64,000 bases of DNA from Methylobacterium sp. 2A (GTDB lineage Bacteria; Pseudomonadota; Alphaproteobacteria; Rhizobiales; Beijerinckiaceae), in NCBI RefSeq assembly GCF_009806555.1, contig NZ_VUOK01000016.1, positions 1-64,000 of the forward strand, in the 5' to 3' direction. Below are positions 14,900-23,514 of this stretch, piece after piece. Each line of letters begins with the position of its first letter. The stretch's first letter is position 1. Under the pieces are notes generated by a model. The model worked only from the letters and a program-made list of their open reading frames with translations, had not been told where the DNA came from and did not search any database. Made by a program: the position numbers and the translations under genes.

Positions 14900-16927
14900 T
14901 CAGGGCGCGGGCTGCACCGCGTGGTGCCCGTCGAGCACCGTGTCGCTGCTCGGGACCGTCTCGGCCACGGCCTCGGCCCGGCGGATATCCGGCGCGGTCG
15001 CCTCCGCCACGAAGGCCGCCACCGCCTCGGTCAGCGGCAGCGTGCGGGTCTGCTGGCTGCCCAGGCGGCGGATCGAGACCGTCCGCTCCTCCGCCTCGCG
15101 CTTGCCCAAAGCCAGCAGCACCGGAACCTTCGCCAGTGAGTGCTCGCGGACCTTGTAGTTGATCTTCTCGTTGCGCAGATCCGCCTCGACCCGCAGGCCG
15201 GCCCGCTCCAGGGCGCGCACGACGTCCCGGGCATAGGCGTCGGCCTCGCCGGTGATCGTCGCCACCACCACCTGCACGGGCGCCAGCCAGAGCGGGAAAT
15301 GCCCGGCAAAATGCTCGATCAGGATGCCGGTGAAGCGCTCCATCGAGCCGCAGATCGCCCGGTGGACCATCACGGGCGGCTTCCTTGCGCCGTCGGCGTC
15401 GATGTAGAAGGCGCCGAACCGCTCGGGCAGGTTGAAATCCACCTGCGTGGTGCCGCATTGCCAGTCGCGGCCGATCGCGTCGCGCAGCACGTACTCGAAT
15501 TTCGGCCCGTAGAACGCGCCCTCTCCCGGATTGACCGCGGTCTTGATCCGGCCGCCGGACTGCTCCTCGATCTGCGCCAGAACCCGGGTCATCACCGCCT
15601 CGGCATGGTCCCAGAGGGCGTCGGAGCCGACGCGCTTCTCGGGCCGGGTCGAGAGTTTTACGACGATCTGGTCGAAGCCGAAATCCGCGTAGGTCGAGAG
15701 GATCAGGTCGTTGATCTTCAGGCACTCGTCGGCGAGCTGGTCCTCGGTGCAGAAGACGTGGGCGTCGTCCTGCGTGAAGCCGCGCACGCGCATCAGCCCG
15801 TGCATGGCGCCCGACGGCTCGTAGCGGTGCACGACGCCGAACTCCGCGAGCCGCAGGGGCAGGTCGCGGTAGGATTTCAACCCGTGCTTGAAGATCTGCA
15901 CGTGGCCCGGGCAGTTCATCGGCTTGAGGGCGAACCAGCGCTTGTCCTCGGCCTCCTCGCCGGCCGATTGCGCGGCGAACATGTTCTCCCGGTACCAGCC
16001 CCAGTGGCCGGAGGTCTCCCACAGGGCCTTGTCGAGAATCTGCGGCGCGTTCACCTCGGCGTAATCGCCCTTCAGGCGGCGGCGCATGTAGGCGATCAGC
16101 GCCTGGAAGATCGTCCAGCCCTTGGCGTGCCAGAAGACGACGCCCGGCCCCTCCTCCTGGAAGTGGAACAGGTCCATCTCGCGGCCGAGCCGGCGGTGGT
16201 CGCGGCGCTCGGCCTCCTCCAGCCGGTGCAGGTAATCGTCGAGATCGGCCTGGTTCGCCCAGGCGGTGCCGTAGATGCGGGTCAGCATGGGGTTGTTCGA
16301 ATCACCCCGCCAGTAGGCGCCCGCGACCTTCATCAGCTTGAACGCGGTGCCGACCTTGCCCGTCGAGGTCATGTGCGGGCCGCGGCACAGGTCGAACCAG
16401 TCGCCCTGACGGTAGATCTTCAGATCCTCGCCGGGCGGGATCGCGTCGACCAGCTCGACCTTGAATTGTTCCTGCTTGTCCGCGAACAGAGCGCGCACGT
16501 CCTCGCGCTTCCAGACTTCCTTGGTGAAGGGCGCGTCACGCGCAATGATCTCGCGCATCTTCGCCTCGATCTTCGGGAAGTCCTCGGGCGTGAACGGGGT
16601 CTCGCGGTAGAAATCGTAATAGAAGCCGTTCTCGATCACCGGGCCGATCGTGACCTGGGTCTCCGGCCAGAGCGATTGCACCGCCTCGGCGAGCACGTGC
16701 GCGCAATCGTGCCGGATCAGCTCCAGGCTGCGCGGATCGGTGCGGTCGAGGAACTCGATGCGGGCGTCGCGGTCGATCGGATCGTCGAGGTCGGCGACCG
16801 TGCCGTCGAGCGCCATGGCGACGGTGCGCTTGGCCAGCGACTTGGCGATGCCCTCGACGACGGTGCGGCCGGTGGTGCCGGCGGCAAACTCCCGGGTTTC
16901 GCCATTGGGGAAGGTGAGAATCGGCAT
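14900..16927 (-). CDS. thrS: Threonine--tRNA ligase
   Basis: This class II synthetase charges tRNA(Thr) with threonine. The 675-residue product has the TGS domain (residues 1-62, [19 protein letters not shown]), the editing domain with H73-x3-H77 ([10 protein letters not shown]), the catalytic core with the zinc-ligand Cys in [25 protein letters not shown] and the motif 3 region around [11 protein letters not shown], and the anticodon-binding domain ([16 protein letters not shown]). Length is normal for a full editing-competent ThrS. It is alone, with an unusually long gene-free region upstream. Confidence 0.98.
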   Translation of the reverse strand: MPILTFPNGETREFAAGTTGRTVVEGIAKSLAKRTVAMALDGTVADLDDPIDRDARIEFLDRTDPRSLELIRHDCAHVLAEAVQSLWPETQVTIGPVIENGFYYDFYRETPFTPEDFPKIEAKMREIIARDAPFTKEVWKREDVRALFADKQEQFKVELVDAIPPGEDLKIYRQGDWFDLCRGPHMTSTGKVGTAFKLMKVAGAYWRGDSNNPMLTRIYGTAWANQADLDDYLHRLEEAERRDHRRLGREMDLFHFQEEGPGVVFWHAKGWTIFQALIAYMRRRLKGDYAEVNAPQILDKALWETSGHWGWYRENMFAAQSAGEEAEDKRWFALKPMNCPGHVQIFKHGLKSYRDLPLRLAEFGVVHRYEPSGAMHGLMRVRGFTQDDAHVFCTEDQLADECLKINDLILSTYADFGFDQIVVKLSTRPEKRVGSDALWDHAEAVMTRVLAQIEEQSGGRIKTAVNPGEGAFYGPKFEYVLRDAIGRDWQCGTTQVDFNLPERFGAFYIDADGARKPPVMVHRAICGSMERFTGILIEHFAGHFPLWLAPVQVVVATITGEADAYARDVVRALERAGLRVEADLRNEKINYKVREHSLAKVPVLLALGKREAEERTVSIRRLGSQQTRTLPLTEAVAAFVAEATAPDIRRAEAVAETVPSSDTVLDGHHAVQPAP

Positions 16928-17787
16928 GGATCAAGCGTCTCCGGGCTCAGTCCTGCATACGCAGCAGGTAAGCGGTTTCGGGGGAGCGGCCGTGTAGACC
17001 GATTTTTTCGGCGAGGGAACAACGGTGCGGCGCATCTCGCCGCATCCCTGACCCGGTTGGCCTGCACCAGCCTGTCCTCGCGGTATGCGCCATCGTCCCC
17101 ACCCGCCTGCGGCGCCGGGGGCATGGCCCAGGAATGACAAACACGAGGGACGCGGGACGCCGCGGGAACCCAGGTGGTGACATGACGCGCGGGATCCGGT
17201 CCCCGCGGCGTCCCGCGGCATCGACCGGGCGTGGTCCCCGATCGCTGCCGTCTTGTCGTCGCGGTGTCTGCTCGACGCTCCCGATCCTGCGACGTCCCGG
17301 CAGACGGTCTCGGACGCGGTGACACGCACCGCCGGAACCCGCGAGGGTCTGTGGCCTTCCAGCCGTTTGCCCGCCTCGTCGTGGACGGGTCCGCAGGTCC
17401 CTTGGGGTCGGCCCAGACAGAGGGTCGGCGCGGGGGCATTTCCTCCCCCGCCGGGTTCACCCGTTGTTGCTCCGCCCGTAATCCGAGACACGCCCCGTAT
17501 CGGTCACGCCGCCCGGGGCGATGGCGGCTGAGAGCCACCGACGCGGGCACCGCCCTGTCCGGCACGCCCGCCCGGTCAGCCACCGGGCGGACCCCCGAAG
17601 AGCGGAGCCGGATCACCCCGAAGGGTCACCCCGGCACCGCCGCGGACAGGTGGCGGCTAATGAGCACAAAATAGGAACATTGTCAAGATCTAACCGGTGC
17701 CGCGCGCTTCCTCCCCCGCAGAGGCTACGATCTTCACACCTCTTCGCCGATGCGCTCTCCTCCCCTGGCGATCCCGGGCCTGCCCGG

Positions 17788-17811
17788 GAGTTTTGTGAGG
17801 AGCTTTAAGCA
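17788..17811. repeat. Isolated repeat end, GGGAGTTTTGTGAGGAGCTTTAA
   Basis: The sequence GGGAGTTTTGTGAGGAGCTT matches, with one change or none, two inverted copies at 49798-49822 and 49857-49878. It looks like the terminal inverted repeat of an insertion sequence or a small non-autonomous element. Here only one end is seen. Confidence 0.55.
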
Positions 17812-17896
17812 TCGGGACGAGACGTGTGAATCCGCTAGCCCACACAGGGGGGAGGGAAAGACGCGGCGCCCACACTGCCCTTTGAACCGGCCGCCC

Positions 17897-18134
17897 CAGC
17901 CCTTTTAAGGTGTTTGCGGAAGCAACGAGACAGGGGCCAAGCGCACTCTCCTCCCCCTTGTGGGGAGGAGTTGGAGGTGGGGGTGGTGCAGACGGCACCG
18001 CTGCGCCTCATCCTGCACCACCCCCACCCCTGGCCCCTCCCCACAAGGGGGAGGGGAAAAGGCGGTGCTCTTTCAGGACGTTAGAGCCACGACTTGCGAT
18101 TTTCGCAGCTAGCCCAAACACCTTAAAAGGGCTG
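17897..18134. repeat. Nested palindromic element of 238 bp
   Basis: Three perfect inverted pairs are nested: 17897-17916 with 18115-18134 (20 bp, CAGCCCTTTTAAGGTGTTTG), 17950-17968 with 18036-18054 (19 bp, CCTCCCCCTTGTGGGGAGG) and 17976-17991 with 18013-18028 (16 bp, GGTGGGGGTGGTGCAG). The element lies directly downstream of the rsmB stop. It could be a small transposon-like element or a strong hairpin that ends or stabilises the rsmB transcript. Confidence 0.9.
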
Positions 18135-18144
18135 CCGGCCGCCC

Positions 18145-19524
18145 CTACCCCACGCGCTGCAACCGGCTCGCGAAAAACCCGTCGAGGCCGCCGCGACCCC
18201 CCGGAACCTCGGGCAGATGGCATGGCAGGGTCCGCAGATCGCCGTTGGCGTCGATCAGTTCGGCGGCACCGCCGATCTCCTCGGGCCGCACGGGAACGCG
18301 CGTGAAGCGCGAATCCCGCGCCAGGAAGGCCGCGACCTGCGCCTCGCCCTCCTCCGGCTCCAGCGAGCAGGTGCAATAGACCAAGCCTCCACCCGGCCGC
18401 ACCAGCCCGGCCGCGTGGTCGAGTAGCCTGCGCTGGAGCCCGGCGAGCCGGCCGATATCGGCCTCCGCCTTGGTCCAGGCCACGTCCGGATGGCGGCGGA
18501 TCGTGCCCGTGGCCGAGCAGGGCGCGTCGAGGAGCACGGCATCGTAGTCCTGCCCCTCCAGCACCAGGGCGTCCGCGACCACGATCTCCACGTCGAAGCC
18601 GAGCCGCGCGACGTTCTCGCGCAGGCGTTCAAGCCGGGGTGCGGAGCGGTCGACCGCGGTGACGTGGGCGCCCGTGGCGGCGAGCTGCATCGTCTTGCCG
18701 CCGGGGGCCGCGCAGAGGTCGAGCACGCGGGCGCCGGGCGCGGGCGCGAGCAGCCGGGCCGGGATCGCGGCGGCGGCGTCCTGCACCCACCACGCGCCAT
18801 CCGAAAAACCCGGCAGCTCGGGGATCGCCGGCCCGTTCTCCGGCAGGCGCAGGGCGCCGGTGGGGAGCACCACGGCGCCGAGCCGCTCGGCCCATTCCGC
18901 CGGATCGCCCCGCAGCGTCAGGTCGATCGCGGCGCCCGCCAGATGCGCCCGCGCGATCGCACCCGCCCGCTCCGGCCCGTAGGCGGCGCTCCACCGGCGG
19001 GCGAGCCAGTCCGGCGTGTTGGTGGCGAGCGCGTCGGCGCCCTCGGCCAGGATGGAATCGCGCTCCCGGGCGATCCGGCGCAACACCGCGTTGACGAGGC
19101 CGGCGAGGTGGGCCGTCCGGTTGTCCCCCTTGGCGAGCCGCACTGCGCAATCGACGGCGGCGTGGTCGGGGACCGCGAGATCGAGGATCTGGGCGGTCGC
19201 AGTCGCGAGCAGGGCCGTGAGCTGGGGCTTGTCGGTGGGCAGCCCGCGCTCAAGCCGGTGGCTGAGCGCCGCGCGGATCTGGCCGTAGCGCCGGAAGGTC
19301 GCGACCGCGATGGCCCGGGCCAGGGCGGCGTCCGCCGGCGTCAGCGCCTCGGCGCGGATCGCCTGCGCGAGGGCCTCGTCGAGGGCCGGCGGCCGCGCCT
19401 GGCCGAGCAGCGCCGCGACCGCCTGCTGCGCCGCCCGCCGGGCGCCGAGGCCCGCCGTGTCGGCGCCCGTGCCCTGCGGTGAAGTCTGAACCCGCGTGTT
19501 GCGGCCGTTGTCCCGCGATGCCAC
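18145..19524 (-). CDS. rsmB: 16S rRNA m5C967 methyltransferase RsmB/Sun
   Basis: The product methylates C967 of 16S rRNA with S-adenosylmethionine. Its N-terminal third is a NusB-like helical domain (residues about 25-160) and the rest is the RsmB/NOP catalytic domain: the SAM-binding VLDLCAAPGGKTMQLAA, the conserved DAPCSATGTIRRHPD and the catalytic Cys in YCTCSLEPEE. The 459 residues are in the family range. It is divergent from the SdhAF4-like gene, 55 bases apart. Confidence 0.93.
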   Translation of the reverse strand: MASRDNGRNTRVQTSPQGTGADTAGLGARRAAQQAVAALLGQARPPALDEALAQAIRAEALTPADAALARAIAVATFRRYGQIRAALSHRLERGLPTDKPQLTALLATATAQILDLAVPDHAAVDCAVRLAKGDNRTAHLAGLVNAVLRRIARERDSILAEGADALATNTPDWLARRWSAAYGPERAGAIARAHLAGAAIDLTLRGDPAEWAERLGAVVLPTGALRLPENGPAIPELPGFSDGAWWVQDAAAAIPARLLAPAPGARVLDLCAAPGGKTMQLAATGAHVTAVDRSAPRLERLRENVARLGFDVEIVVADALVLEGQDYDAVLLDAPCSATGTIRRHPDVAWTKAEADIGRLAGLQRRLLDHAAGLVRPGGGLVYCTCSLEPEEGEAQVAAFLARDSRFTRVPVRPEEIGGAAELIDANGDLRTLPCHLPEVPGGRGGLDGFFASRLQRVG

Positions 19525-19579
19525 TTCTGCTCCGGAGCCGAATTCTCTCGGTCCACGCCCTCACATCCGAGCGAGCGCG

Positions 19580-19801
19580 ATGCAAGACCCGAACGAACAG
19601 GACCCGAACGCGGCCAGCGCCGCCCCCCGCACGCTCAGCCCCGCGGCGGAACGCGCCCTCGCGGAGGCGGCCGAGCGCCGCGCCGCGATCGACGCCCGCG
19701 CGGCCGAGATCAGCGCCAAGCCGGAGCGCCAGGGCCGCGGCGGCCTGGAGCCGGTGCGCTACGACGACTGGGAGGTGAAGGGCCTCGCGGTCGACTTCTG
19801 A
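19580..19801 (+). CDS. DUF1674 / SdhAF4-like protein
   Basis: The 73-residue product ends GGLEPVRYDDWEVKGLAVDF, the signature of DUF1674, the family of the mitochondrial assembly factor SDHAF4, which binds the flavinylated subunit of succinate dehydrogenase. The N-terminal half is Ala/Glu-rich and probably helical or disordered. I chose the ATG at 19580 (MQDPNEQDPN) because upstream sequence is the rsmB promoter region. The function is transferred from the eukaryotic family and is untested here. Confidence 0.82.
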   Translation: MQDPNEQDPNAASAAPRTLSPAAERALAEAAERRAAIDARAAEISAKPERQGRGGLEPVRYDDWEVKGLAVDF

Positions 19802-19861
19802 CGCCGGAACGCGGCGGCCCGAGGGCCGTTCCCCCTGCCGGATCGACAGGGAGCAAACGCG

Positions 19862-20170
19862 ATGGCGACGAAGGTATCGGCCCGTGGCGCCGCCGAGGGG
19901 CCGCACGGTGAGATCACGCTGGCCCGCGGCGAGCGGCTCGGCATGCGCATGTGGCGCGCCGAGGAGCCGAACGCCGACAAGCCGATGACCACCTCGCCCC
20001 ACGAGACCGTGGGCTACGTGATCAGCGGCAAGGCGGAGCTGGTGGTGAACGGCGAGACCGTCGCGCTCGCGGCCGGGGATTCCTACTGCGTGCCGGCCGG
20101 AGCCGAGCACACTTACCGGATTCTGGAGACCTTCACGGCCGTCGAGGCGACCGCGCCGCCGGCCGGCTGA
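19862..20170 (+). CDS. Cupin domain protein (102 aa)
   Basis: The product has the two cupin motifs: motif 1 around TTSPHETVGYVISGKAELVV and motif 2 as AGDSYCVPAGAEHTYRI. The metal-binding residues would be H-x-(E) in motif 1 and the His of AEHTY in motif 2; the first motif lacks the usual H-x-H pair, so metal binding may be altered. Single-domain cupins serve as small isomerases, dioxygenases or sensors, and the substrate cannot be inferred. A GGGAGC ribosome binding site precedes the start. Confidence 0.82.
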   Translation: MATKVSARGAAEGPHGEITLARGERLGMRMWRAEEPNADKPMTTSPHETVGYVISGKAELVVNGETVALAAGDSYCVPAGAEHTYRILETFTAVEATAPPAG

Positions 20171-20182
20171 TAATCCGGGATC

Positions 20183-20279
20183 CCAAAGGGCTTGCCCTTT
20201 GGCGGGTTCTCAGGGCGGAGCCCTGAGACGTTTCCCAGGGCTCCGCCCTGGACCCGCGAAAGGTCTGACCTTTCGAAAC
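20183..20279. repeat. Palindromic repeat, CAGGGCTCCGCCCTG family, copy 2
   Basis: The copy contains AAAGGGCTTGCCCTTT, TCAGGGCGGAGCCCTGA, CCAGGGCTCCGCCCTGG and CGAAAGGTCTGACCTTTCG, followed by AAACC. It lies between the convergent cupin and L,D-transpeptidase genes and may end transcription in both directions. Confidence 0.85.
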
Positions 20280-20291
20280 CATGACCTGGTT

Positions 20292-20801
20292 TCAGTGCGT
20301 CATGTAGACCGGCGTGCCGACATCGACCCGGGCGTAGAGATCGACCACGTCCTGGTTGTACATCCGGATGCAGCCATAGGACGCGTAGGTGCCGACCGAA
20401 CTCGGCCGGTTGGTGCCGTGGATCGCGTACTGGCCGCCCTGCAGCGTCATGGCGGCCGCGCCCATCGGGTTGTGCGGCGAGCCGCCCGCGATCAGGTTCG
20501 GCAGGCGCGGGTTGTCGCGCTTGACCTCGGCGGGCGGCGACCAGGCCGGCGCCACGTACTTGCCGTCGATGGCGGCGGTGCCGAACCATTGCTTGCCGGG
20601 CTTGCCCACCGCCACGGGATAGCGGATCGCCGTCCCGTCGCCGTTGACCAGGTAGAGCTTGCGCTGCGTGACGCTGATCACGATCGAGCCCGGCGCGACG
20701 CCGTTCTGGAAGGGCACGATCTCGCGCGCCTGCGCGGCGCCGAAGCTTCCGGCCAGCATCGCGCCGGCCAGACCGAATAAAGCCGCCACCCGACCCGACA
20801 T
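20292..20801 (-). CDS. L,D-transpeptidase (YkuD domain)
   Basis: The enzyme crosslinks peptidoglycan stem peptides or attaches proteins to them in the periplasm. A signal peptide (ALFGLAGAMLAGSFGAAQA) is followed by a YkuD domain starting IVISVTQRKLYLVNGDG and carrying the active-site motif HGTNRPSSVGTYASYGCIRM, with its catalytic His and Cys. I chose the ATG at 20801 because GAGGAACAGG lies just upstream, whereas the in-frame ATG 21 bases earlier has no ribosome binding site. It is one of many such paralogues expected in this group. Confidence 0.9.
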   Translation of the reverse strand: MSGRVAALFGLAGAMLAGSFGAAQAREIVPFQNGVAPGSIVISVTQRKLYLVNGDGTAIRYPVAVGKPGKQWFGTAAIDGKYVAPAWSPPAEVKRDNPRLPNLIAGGSPHNPMGAAAMTLQGGQYAIHGTNRPSSVGTYASYGCIRMYNQDVVDLYARVDVGTPVYMTH

Positions 20802-20980
20802 AACCTGTTCCTCGACAAGCAAGAGTATCCGCGGCCGAGTAATCCACGGCCGAGCTTGTCGTTCCAGGGAAAGCTATGGTTGATGCGTGGATGGCGCCTG
20901 AAACCCCTGATCACGGTAAAGCAGCAACGTAAATCCGGCGCCGGGGCGCTCTGCACGACGGCCCACCTTGCGGCGAGCCT

Positions 20981-21622
20981 TCAGCGCTCGAACAATCGGC
21001 GGCCGCGCGCGTCCTCGTCCTGCCAGCCGTGGCGCTCCAGCTCCGGATCGAGGTGCTCCTCCACCGGATGGCCGACGCACAGATAGGCGACGAGCCGCCA
21101 CGTCTCGGGTACCGCCAGGACCGCGGTCACGGCGTCGGGTTCGAGGATCGAGACCCAGCCGACGCCGAGTCCCCGCGCCCGGGCCGCCAGCCAGAAGCAC
21201 TGGATCGCCCCGACCACCGAATATGCCAGGGTCTCCGGCATGCTGGCCCGGCCGAGCCCGAGGCCGGTCTCGGTCGCCGCGTCGCAGAAGGCCGCGAGAT
21301 GGACCGGCGCCTCCCGCAGGCCGGCGAGCTTCAGCGCCCGGTAGCGCGCCGCGCGGTCCGCGTCGTAGGCCTCCGCCGCCGCCGCGTTGCAGCGGCCGAA
21401 GCTCGCGATCACCGCGGCGCGCCGGCCGGGGTCCGAGACGCGCACGAACCGCCAGGGCCGGCTGTTGCCGACCGAGGGCGCCCGGTGGGCCGCGGCGAGG
21501 CACGCGTCGAGCTGGCCGGCATCGACCGGGTCGCTCCGGAACCGGCGCACGTCCCGGCGCCACGCGAACAGCGCGTCGAGATCCTGCAGGAAGGCGTCGT
21601 CGAAGGCGGGCGGACCCATCAT
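20981..21622 (-). CDS. bluB: 5,6-dimethylbenzimidazole synthase BluB
   Basis: BluB cleaves reduced FMN to make 5,6-dimethylbenzimidazole, the lower ligand of vitamin B12. The product shows the nitroreductase-fold start FAWRRDVRRFRSDPVD, the FMN-binding AAHRAPSVGNSRPWRFV, the 'GLGVGWVSILEPD' segment and the BluB-type end PVEEHLDPELERHGWQDEDAR. A further in-frame ATG at 21640 exists and neither start has a good ribosome binding site, so the start is uncertain. A hairpin followed by six T lies 39 bases upstream, so expression may be controlled by premature termination. Confidence 0.92.
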   Translation of the reverse strand: MMGPPAFDDAFLQDLDALFAWRRDVRRFRSDPVDAGQLDACLAAAHRAPSVGNSRPWRFVRVSDPGRRAAVIASFGRCNAAAAEAYDADRAARYRALKLAGLREAPVHLAAFCDAATETGLGLGRASMPETLAYSVVGAIQCFWLAARARGLGVGWVSILEPDAVTAVLAVPETWRLVAYLCVGHPVEEHLDPELERHGWQDEDARGRRLFER

Positions 21623-21660
21623 GGCGTGGCATACAGGCATCCCGGCCCGGACCGGAACAG

Positions 21661-21686
21661 AAAAAAGGCCGCCCGGGTGGGCGGCC
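21661..21686 (-). terminator. Rho-independent terminator just upstream of bluB
   Basis: Read on the minus strand, the 8-base stem GGCCGCCC / GGGCGGCC (21686-21679 and 21674-21667) with loop ACCC is followed at once by TTTTTT (21666-21661). It ends a transcript that comes from 21700-21900, or acts as an attenuator for bluB. Confidence 0.85.
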
Positions 21687-21830
21687 TGAAGTCTTGGGTC
21701 TCGAAACCTCGGAGTGCCGGACCCTGGGAGCCCGACCGGCGACCGATGGCTGGGGAGCTGGGTCGCGGGCGCCGGCCGGTCAGAACCCGGCGAGGTTCGA
21801 CTCCTGTTGTGCCACCGCAACGCGGCCTGC
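21687..21830 (-). ncRNA. Candidate structured RNA or leader upstream of bluB
   Basis: On the minus strand TCGAACCTCG (21800-21791) can pair with CGAGGTTTCGA (21711-21701) with one bulge, CCGG (21790-21787) with CCGG (21720-21717), and GACCGGC (21781-21775) with GCCGGTC (21740-21734), so one long rod-like hairpin forms that is directly followed by the terminator. No B12-riboswitch box (GCCACTG) is present. It could be a small RNA (rod shape recalls 6S RNA) or an attenuator. The 5' end is a guess. Confidence 0.5.
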
Positions 21831-21970
21831 AAAAGGCGCGAATCGGGCGGAATGGTGTTTTTTGTCGCTTGGGTGTGTCCTGCACGACACGAACCGGCCC
21901 TAGGCTCACCCTTGCGGGCGGCTCCGGCGGGGCCCATCATCCGGCAAAGCAATGATGCGCGGGAGTTCGA

Positions 21971-22345
21971 ATGACTGAGCGGATGGGCGCCGGGCCCGGG
22001 CCCGACGAGGCGGCGGGCCATGTGATTCCCTTTCCGGCCCGCGCGGCGCCGCCCCAGATCGCCTTCAACCGGGACGAATTGCGCGTGATCTTCAACCTCT
22101 ATGGACGGCAGGTCGCGGCGGGCGAGTGGCGCGACTACGCCCTCGATTTCCGGCGCGACAAGGCGGTGTTCTCGATCTACCGCCGCGCCTCCGAGATGCC
22201 GCTCTACCGGATCGAGAAGGATCCAAAACTCGCCCGCCGCCAGGGCGCCTACGCGGTGATCGCCGCCAGCGGCCAGATCCTGAAGCGCGGCACCGAGCTC
22301 GCCCGGGTGATCGCCGTGCTGGAGCCGGCGCCCCGGGCGGTCTGA
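21971..22345 (+). CDS. DUF2794 family protein
   Basis: The 124-residue product carries the DUF2794 pattern: FNRDELRVIFNLYGRQVAAG, then EWRDYALDFRRDKAVFSIYR, then 'SEMPLYRIEKDPKLARRQGAYAV'. The family is widespread in alphaproteobacteria and has no known function. A GGGAG ribosome binding site precedes the ATG. The gene stands alone and is divergent from the RNA and bluB. Confidence 0.88.
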   Translation: MTERMGAGPGPDEAAGHVIPFPARAAPPQIAFNRDELRVIFNLYGRQVAAGEWRDYALDFRRDKAVFSIYRRASEMPLYRIEKDPKLARRQGAYAVIAASGQILKRGTELARVIAVLEPAPRAV

Positions 22346-22355
22346 CGCGACGATC

Positions 22356-23249
22356 TCAGGACAGGGACAGCCCGCGCAGCGTCCCGGCGATCTCGGCCCG
22401 GATCTCGGGCGAGAGCGGCCGGATCGGACGCGGCGGCACGGCCCGGCAGAGACCCAGGATCTCGGCGAGCGCGTAGACCACCCGCAGGCTCGAATGGGCC
22501 TTGAACAGCGCCCAGAGCGGTTCGAGCGCCGCATTCAGGGCCCGCGCGCGGTCCGCGTCGCCCGCCTCGGCCGCCCGGACGATGGCGCGACAGGTGTTCG
22601 GAAACAGGCCCGCGGCCACGCTGAACCACGCGGCGCCCCCGGCGAGCAGGGCCTCGGTGGCGTTCCAGTCGCCGCTGAAGCCGATGGGGAAATCCGCCGG
22701 CACCGTTGCGCGGAGCGCGCGGACCCCGGCGATTGCGGCTCCCGGCTCCGGCGCCGGGCACTTGGCGGCGACCACGCCGGGCAGGCGCGCGATCCGGCCG
22801 ACCAGCGCCGGCGAGAAGCGGAAATGCGTGGTGGCGGGATTGTCGTAGATCACGAGCGGCAGGCCGCCCTCCCCGGCCACGGCCTCGAAATGCTGGAAGA
22901 CCTCGTCCTCCGTGAGCGGCGTGTAGGAGACGGGCGCGAGGAGACCCGCGGCCGCGCCGGCCGCGCGCGCATCCCGGGCCAGGCGGATCGCCTCGTCGGT
23001 GCGCAGCGCGCCGATGCCGACCAGAAGCGGCACGCGGCCGGATACGGTCTCGGCGGCGATCTCCACCGCGCGGCGCCGCTCGTCGCGGGACAGGTAGGCA
23101 TAGGTGCCGGTGCTGCCGAGCAGGCCGATCGAATCCACGCCGGCCGCCGCCAGCGGCTCCAGCAGCCGGCGCAGGGCCTCGGCCTCGACGCGCCCGTCGG
23201 CGTCGCTCGGCGTGATCGGGAAGGCGGAGAGGCCGGTGATTCTCGACAT
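22356..23249 (-). CDS. Dihydrodipicolinate synthase (DapA) family aldolase/lyase
   Basis: The 297-residue product has the (beta/alpha)8 fold of the NAL/DHDPS family: GLLGSTGTYAYLSRDE near residue 43, the catalytic Tyr in LPLVIYDNPATTHF and the Schiff-base Lys in VVAAKCPAPEPG. The residues around these differ from true DapA (usual GTTGE is GSTGT; usual I-K-E-A is A-K-C-P), so the substrate is probably another alpha-keto acid. No partner genes indicate which. The start lacks a strong ribosome binding site. Confidence 0.85.
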   Translation of the reverse strand: MSRITGLSAFPITPSDADGRVEAEALRRLLEPLAAAGVDSIGLLGSTGTYAYLSRDERRRAVEIAAETVSGRVPLLVGIGALRTDEAIRLARDARAAGAAAGLLAPVSYTPLTEDEVFQHFEAVAGEGGLPLVIYDNPATTHFRFSPALVGRIARLPGVVAAKCPAPEPGAAIAGVRALRATVPADFPIGFSGDWNATEALLAGGAAWFSVAAGLFPNTCRAIVRAAEAGDADRARALNAALEPLWALFKAHSSLRVVYALAEILGLCRAVPPRPIRPLSPEIRAEIAGTLRGLSLS

Positions 23250-23430
23250 GGCGGCAGGGTAGAGCGCGCGCCACGGAAGTGGAAACAGGTTCGGGCCGTT
23301 AGCCGGCGGCACAGACGAGCCGCAGAGCCGTGCGTGCTGGCGCCGCGCACGGGTGTCCAACCCCTCTCCCTCAGGATCAGGGGGGATGGGATCGCCCGAC
23401 AGGTCGGCGGCTGGCCCGTCAGGCAAACAG

Positions 23431-23458
23431 AAACCCCGGCGGTGTCCCGCCGGGGTTT
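23431..23458 (-). terminator. Strong hairpin after the YccA-like gene
   Basis: AAACCCCGGCGG (23431-23442) and CCGCCGGGGTTT (23447-23458) pair perfectly over 12 bases around a 4-base loop. On the minus strand it is followed by CTGTTTGCC, so it most likely ends the transcript of the gene at 23515-24285. Confidence 0.75.
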
Positions 23459-23470
23459 CCTCAGTCACTC

Positions 23471-23513
23471 AGTCCGTCTTGGACCTAGTCCGTCTTGCAC
23501 TCAGTCCGTCTTG
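23471..23513. repeat. Three 11-base direct repeats, period 16
   Basis: AGTCCGTCTTG occurs at 23471-23481, 23487-23497 and 23503-23513, ending at the stop codon of the YccA-like gene. It is a short tandem array between that stop and the terminator hairpin. Confidence 0.8.
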
Positions 23514-23514
23514 C

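Larger units (their letters stand above)
16928..18144. other. Long gene-free region (about 1.2 kb) upstream of thrS and after rsmB
   Basis: No open frame here has a ribosome binding site and a recognisable or plausible product; the frames seen are Arg/Pro-rich shadows of GC-rich DNA. A short hairpin with a 7-base stem (GCGGGGG / CCCCCGC, near 17429-17450) and a short AT-rich patch near 17664-17690 are visible. The end nearest rsmB holds a nested palindrome at 17897-18134. It could contain the thrS promoter or leader, or decayed genes. Confidence 0.5.

Noticed and set aside
17200..17700. RNase P RNA or tmRNA in the thrS upstream region
   Set aside because: I looked for the conserved GAGGAAAGTCC and ACAGAA blocks and for a tmRNA tag frame and did not find them.
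16928..17800. Several open frames of 60-190 codons upstream of thrS
   Set aside because: No ribosome binding sites, Arg/Pro/Ser-rich composition, and no domain pattern.
21781..21813. tRNA-like T-arm (GGTTCGACTCC) and a tRNA-like 3' end on the plus strand
   Set aside because: The T-stem has only three pairs and no matching 5' acceptor, D-arm or anticodon arm is found. The same bases form the bluB leader hairpin on the other strand.
21623..21970. Cobalamin riboswitch upstream of bluB
   Set aside because: No B12 box (GCCACTG) or its neighbourhood is present on the minus strand.
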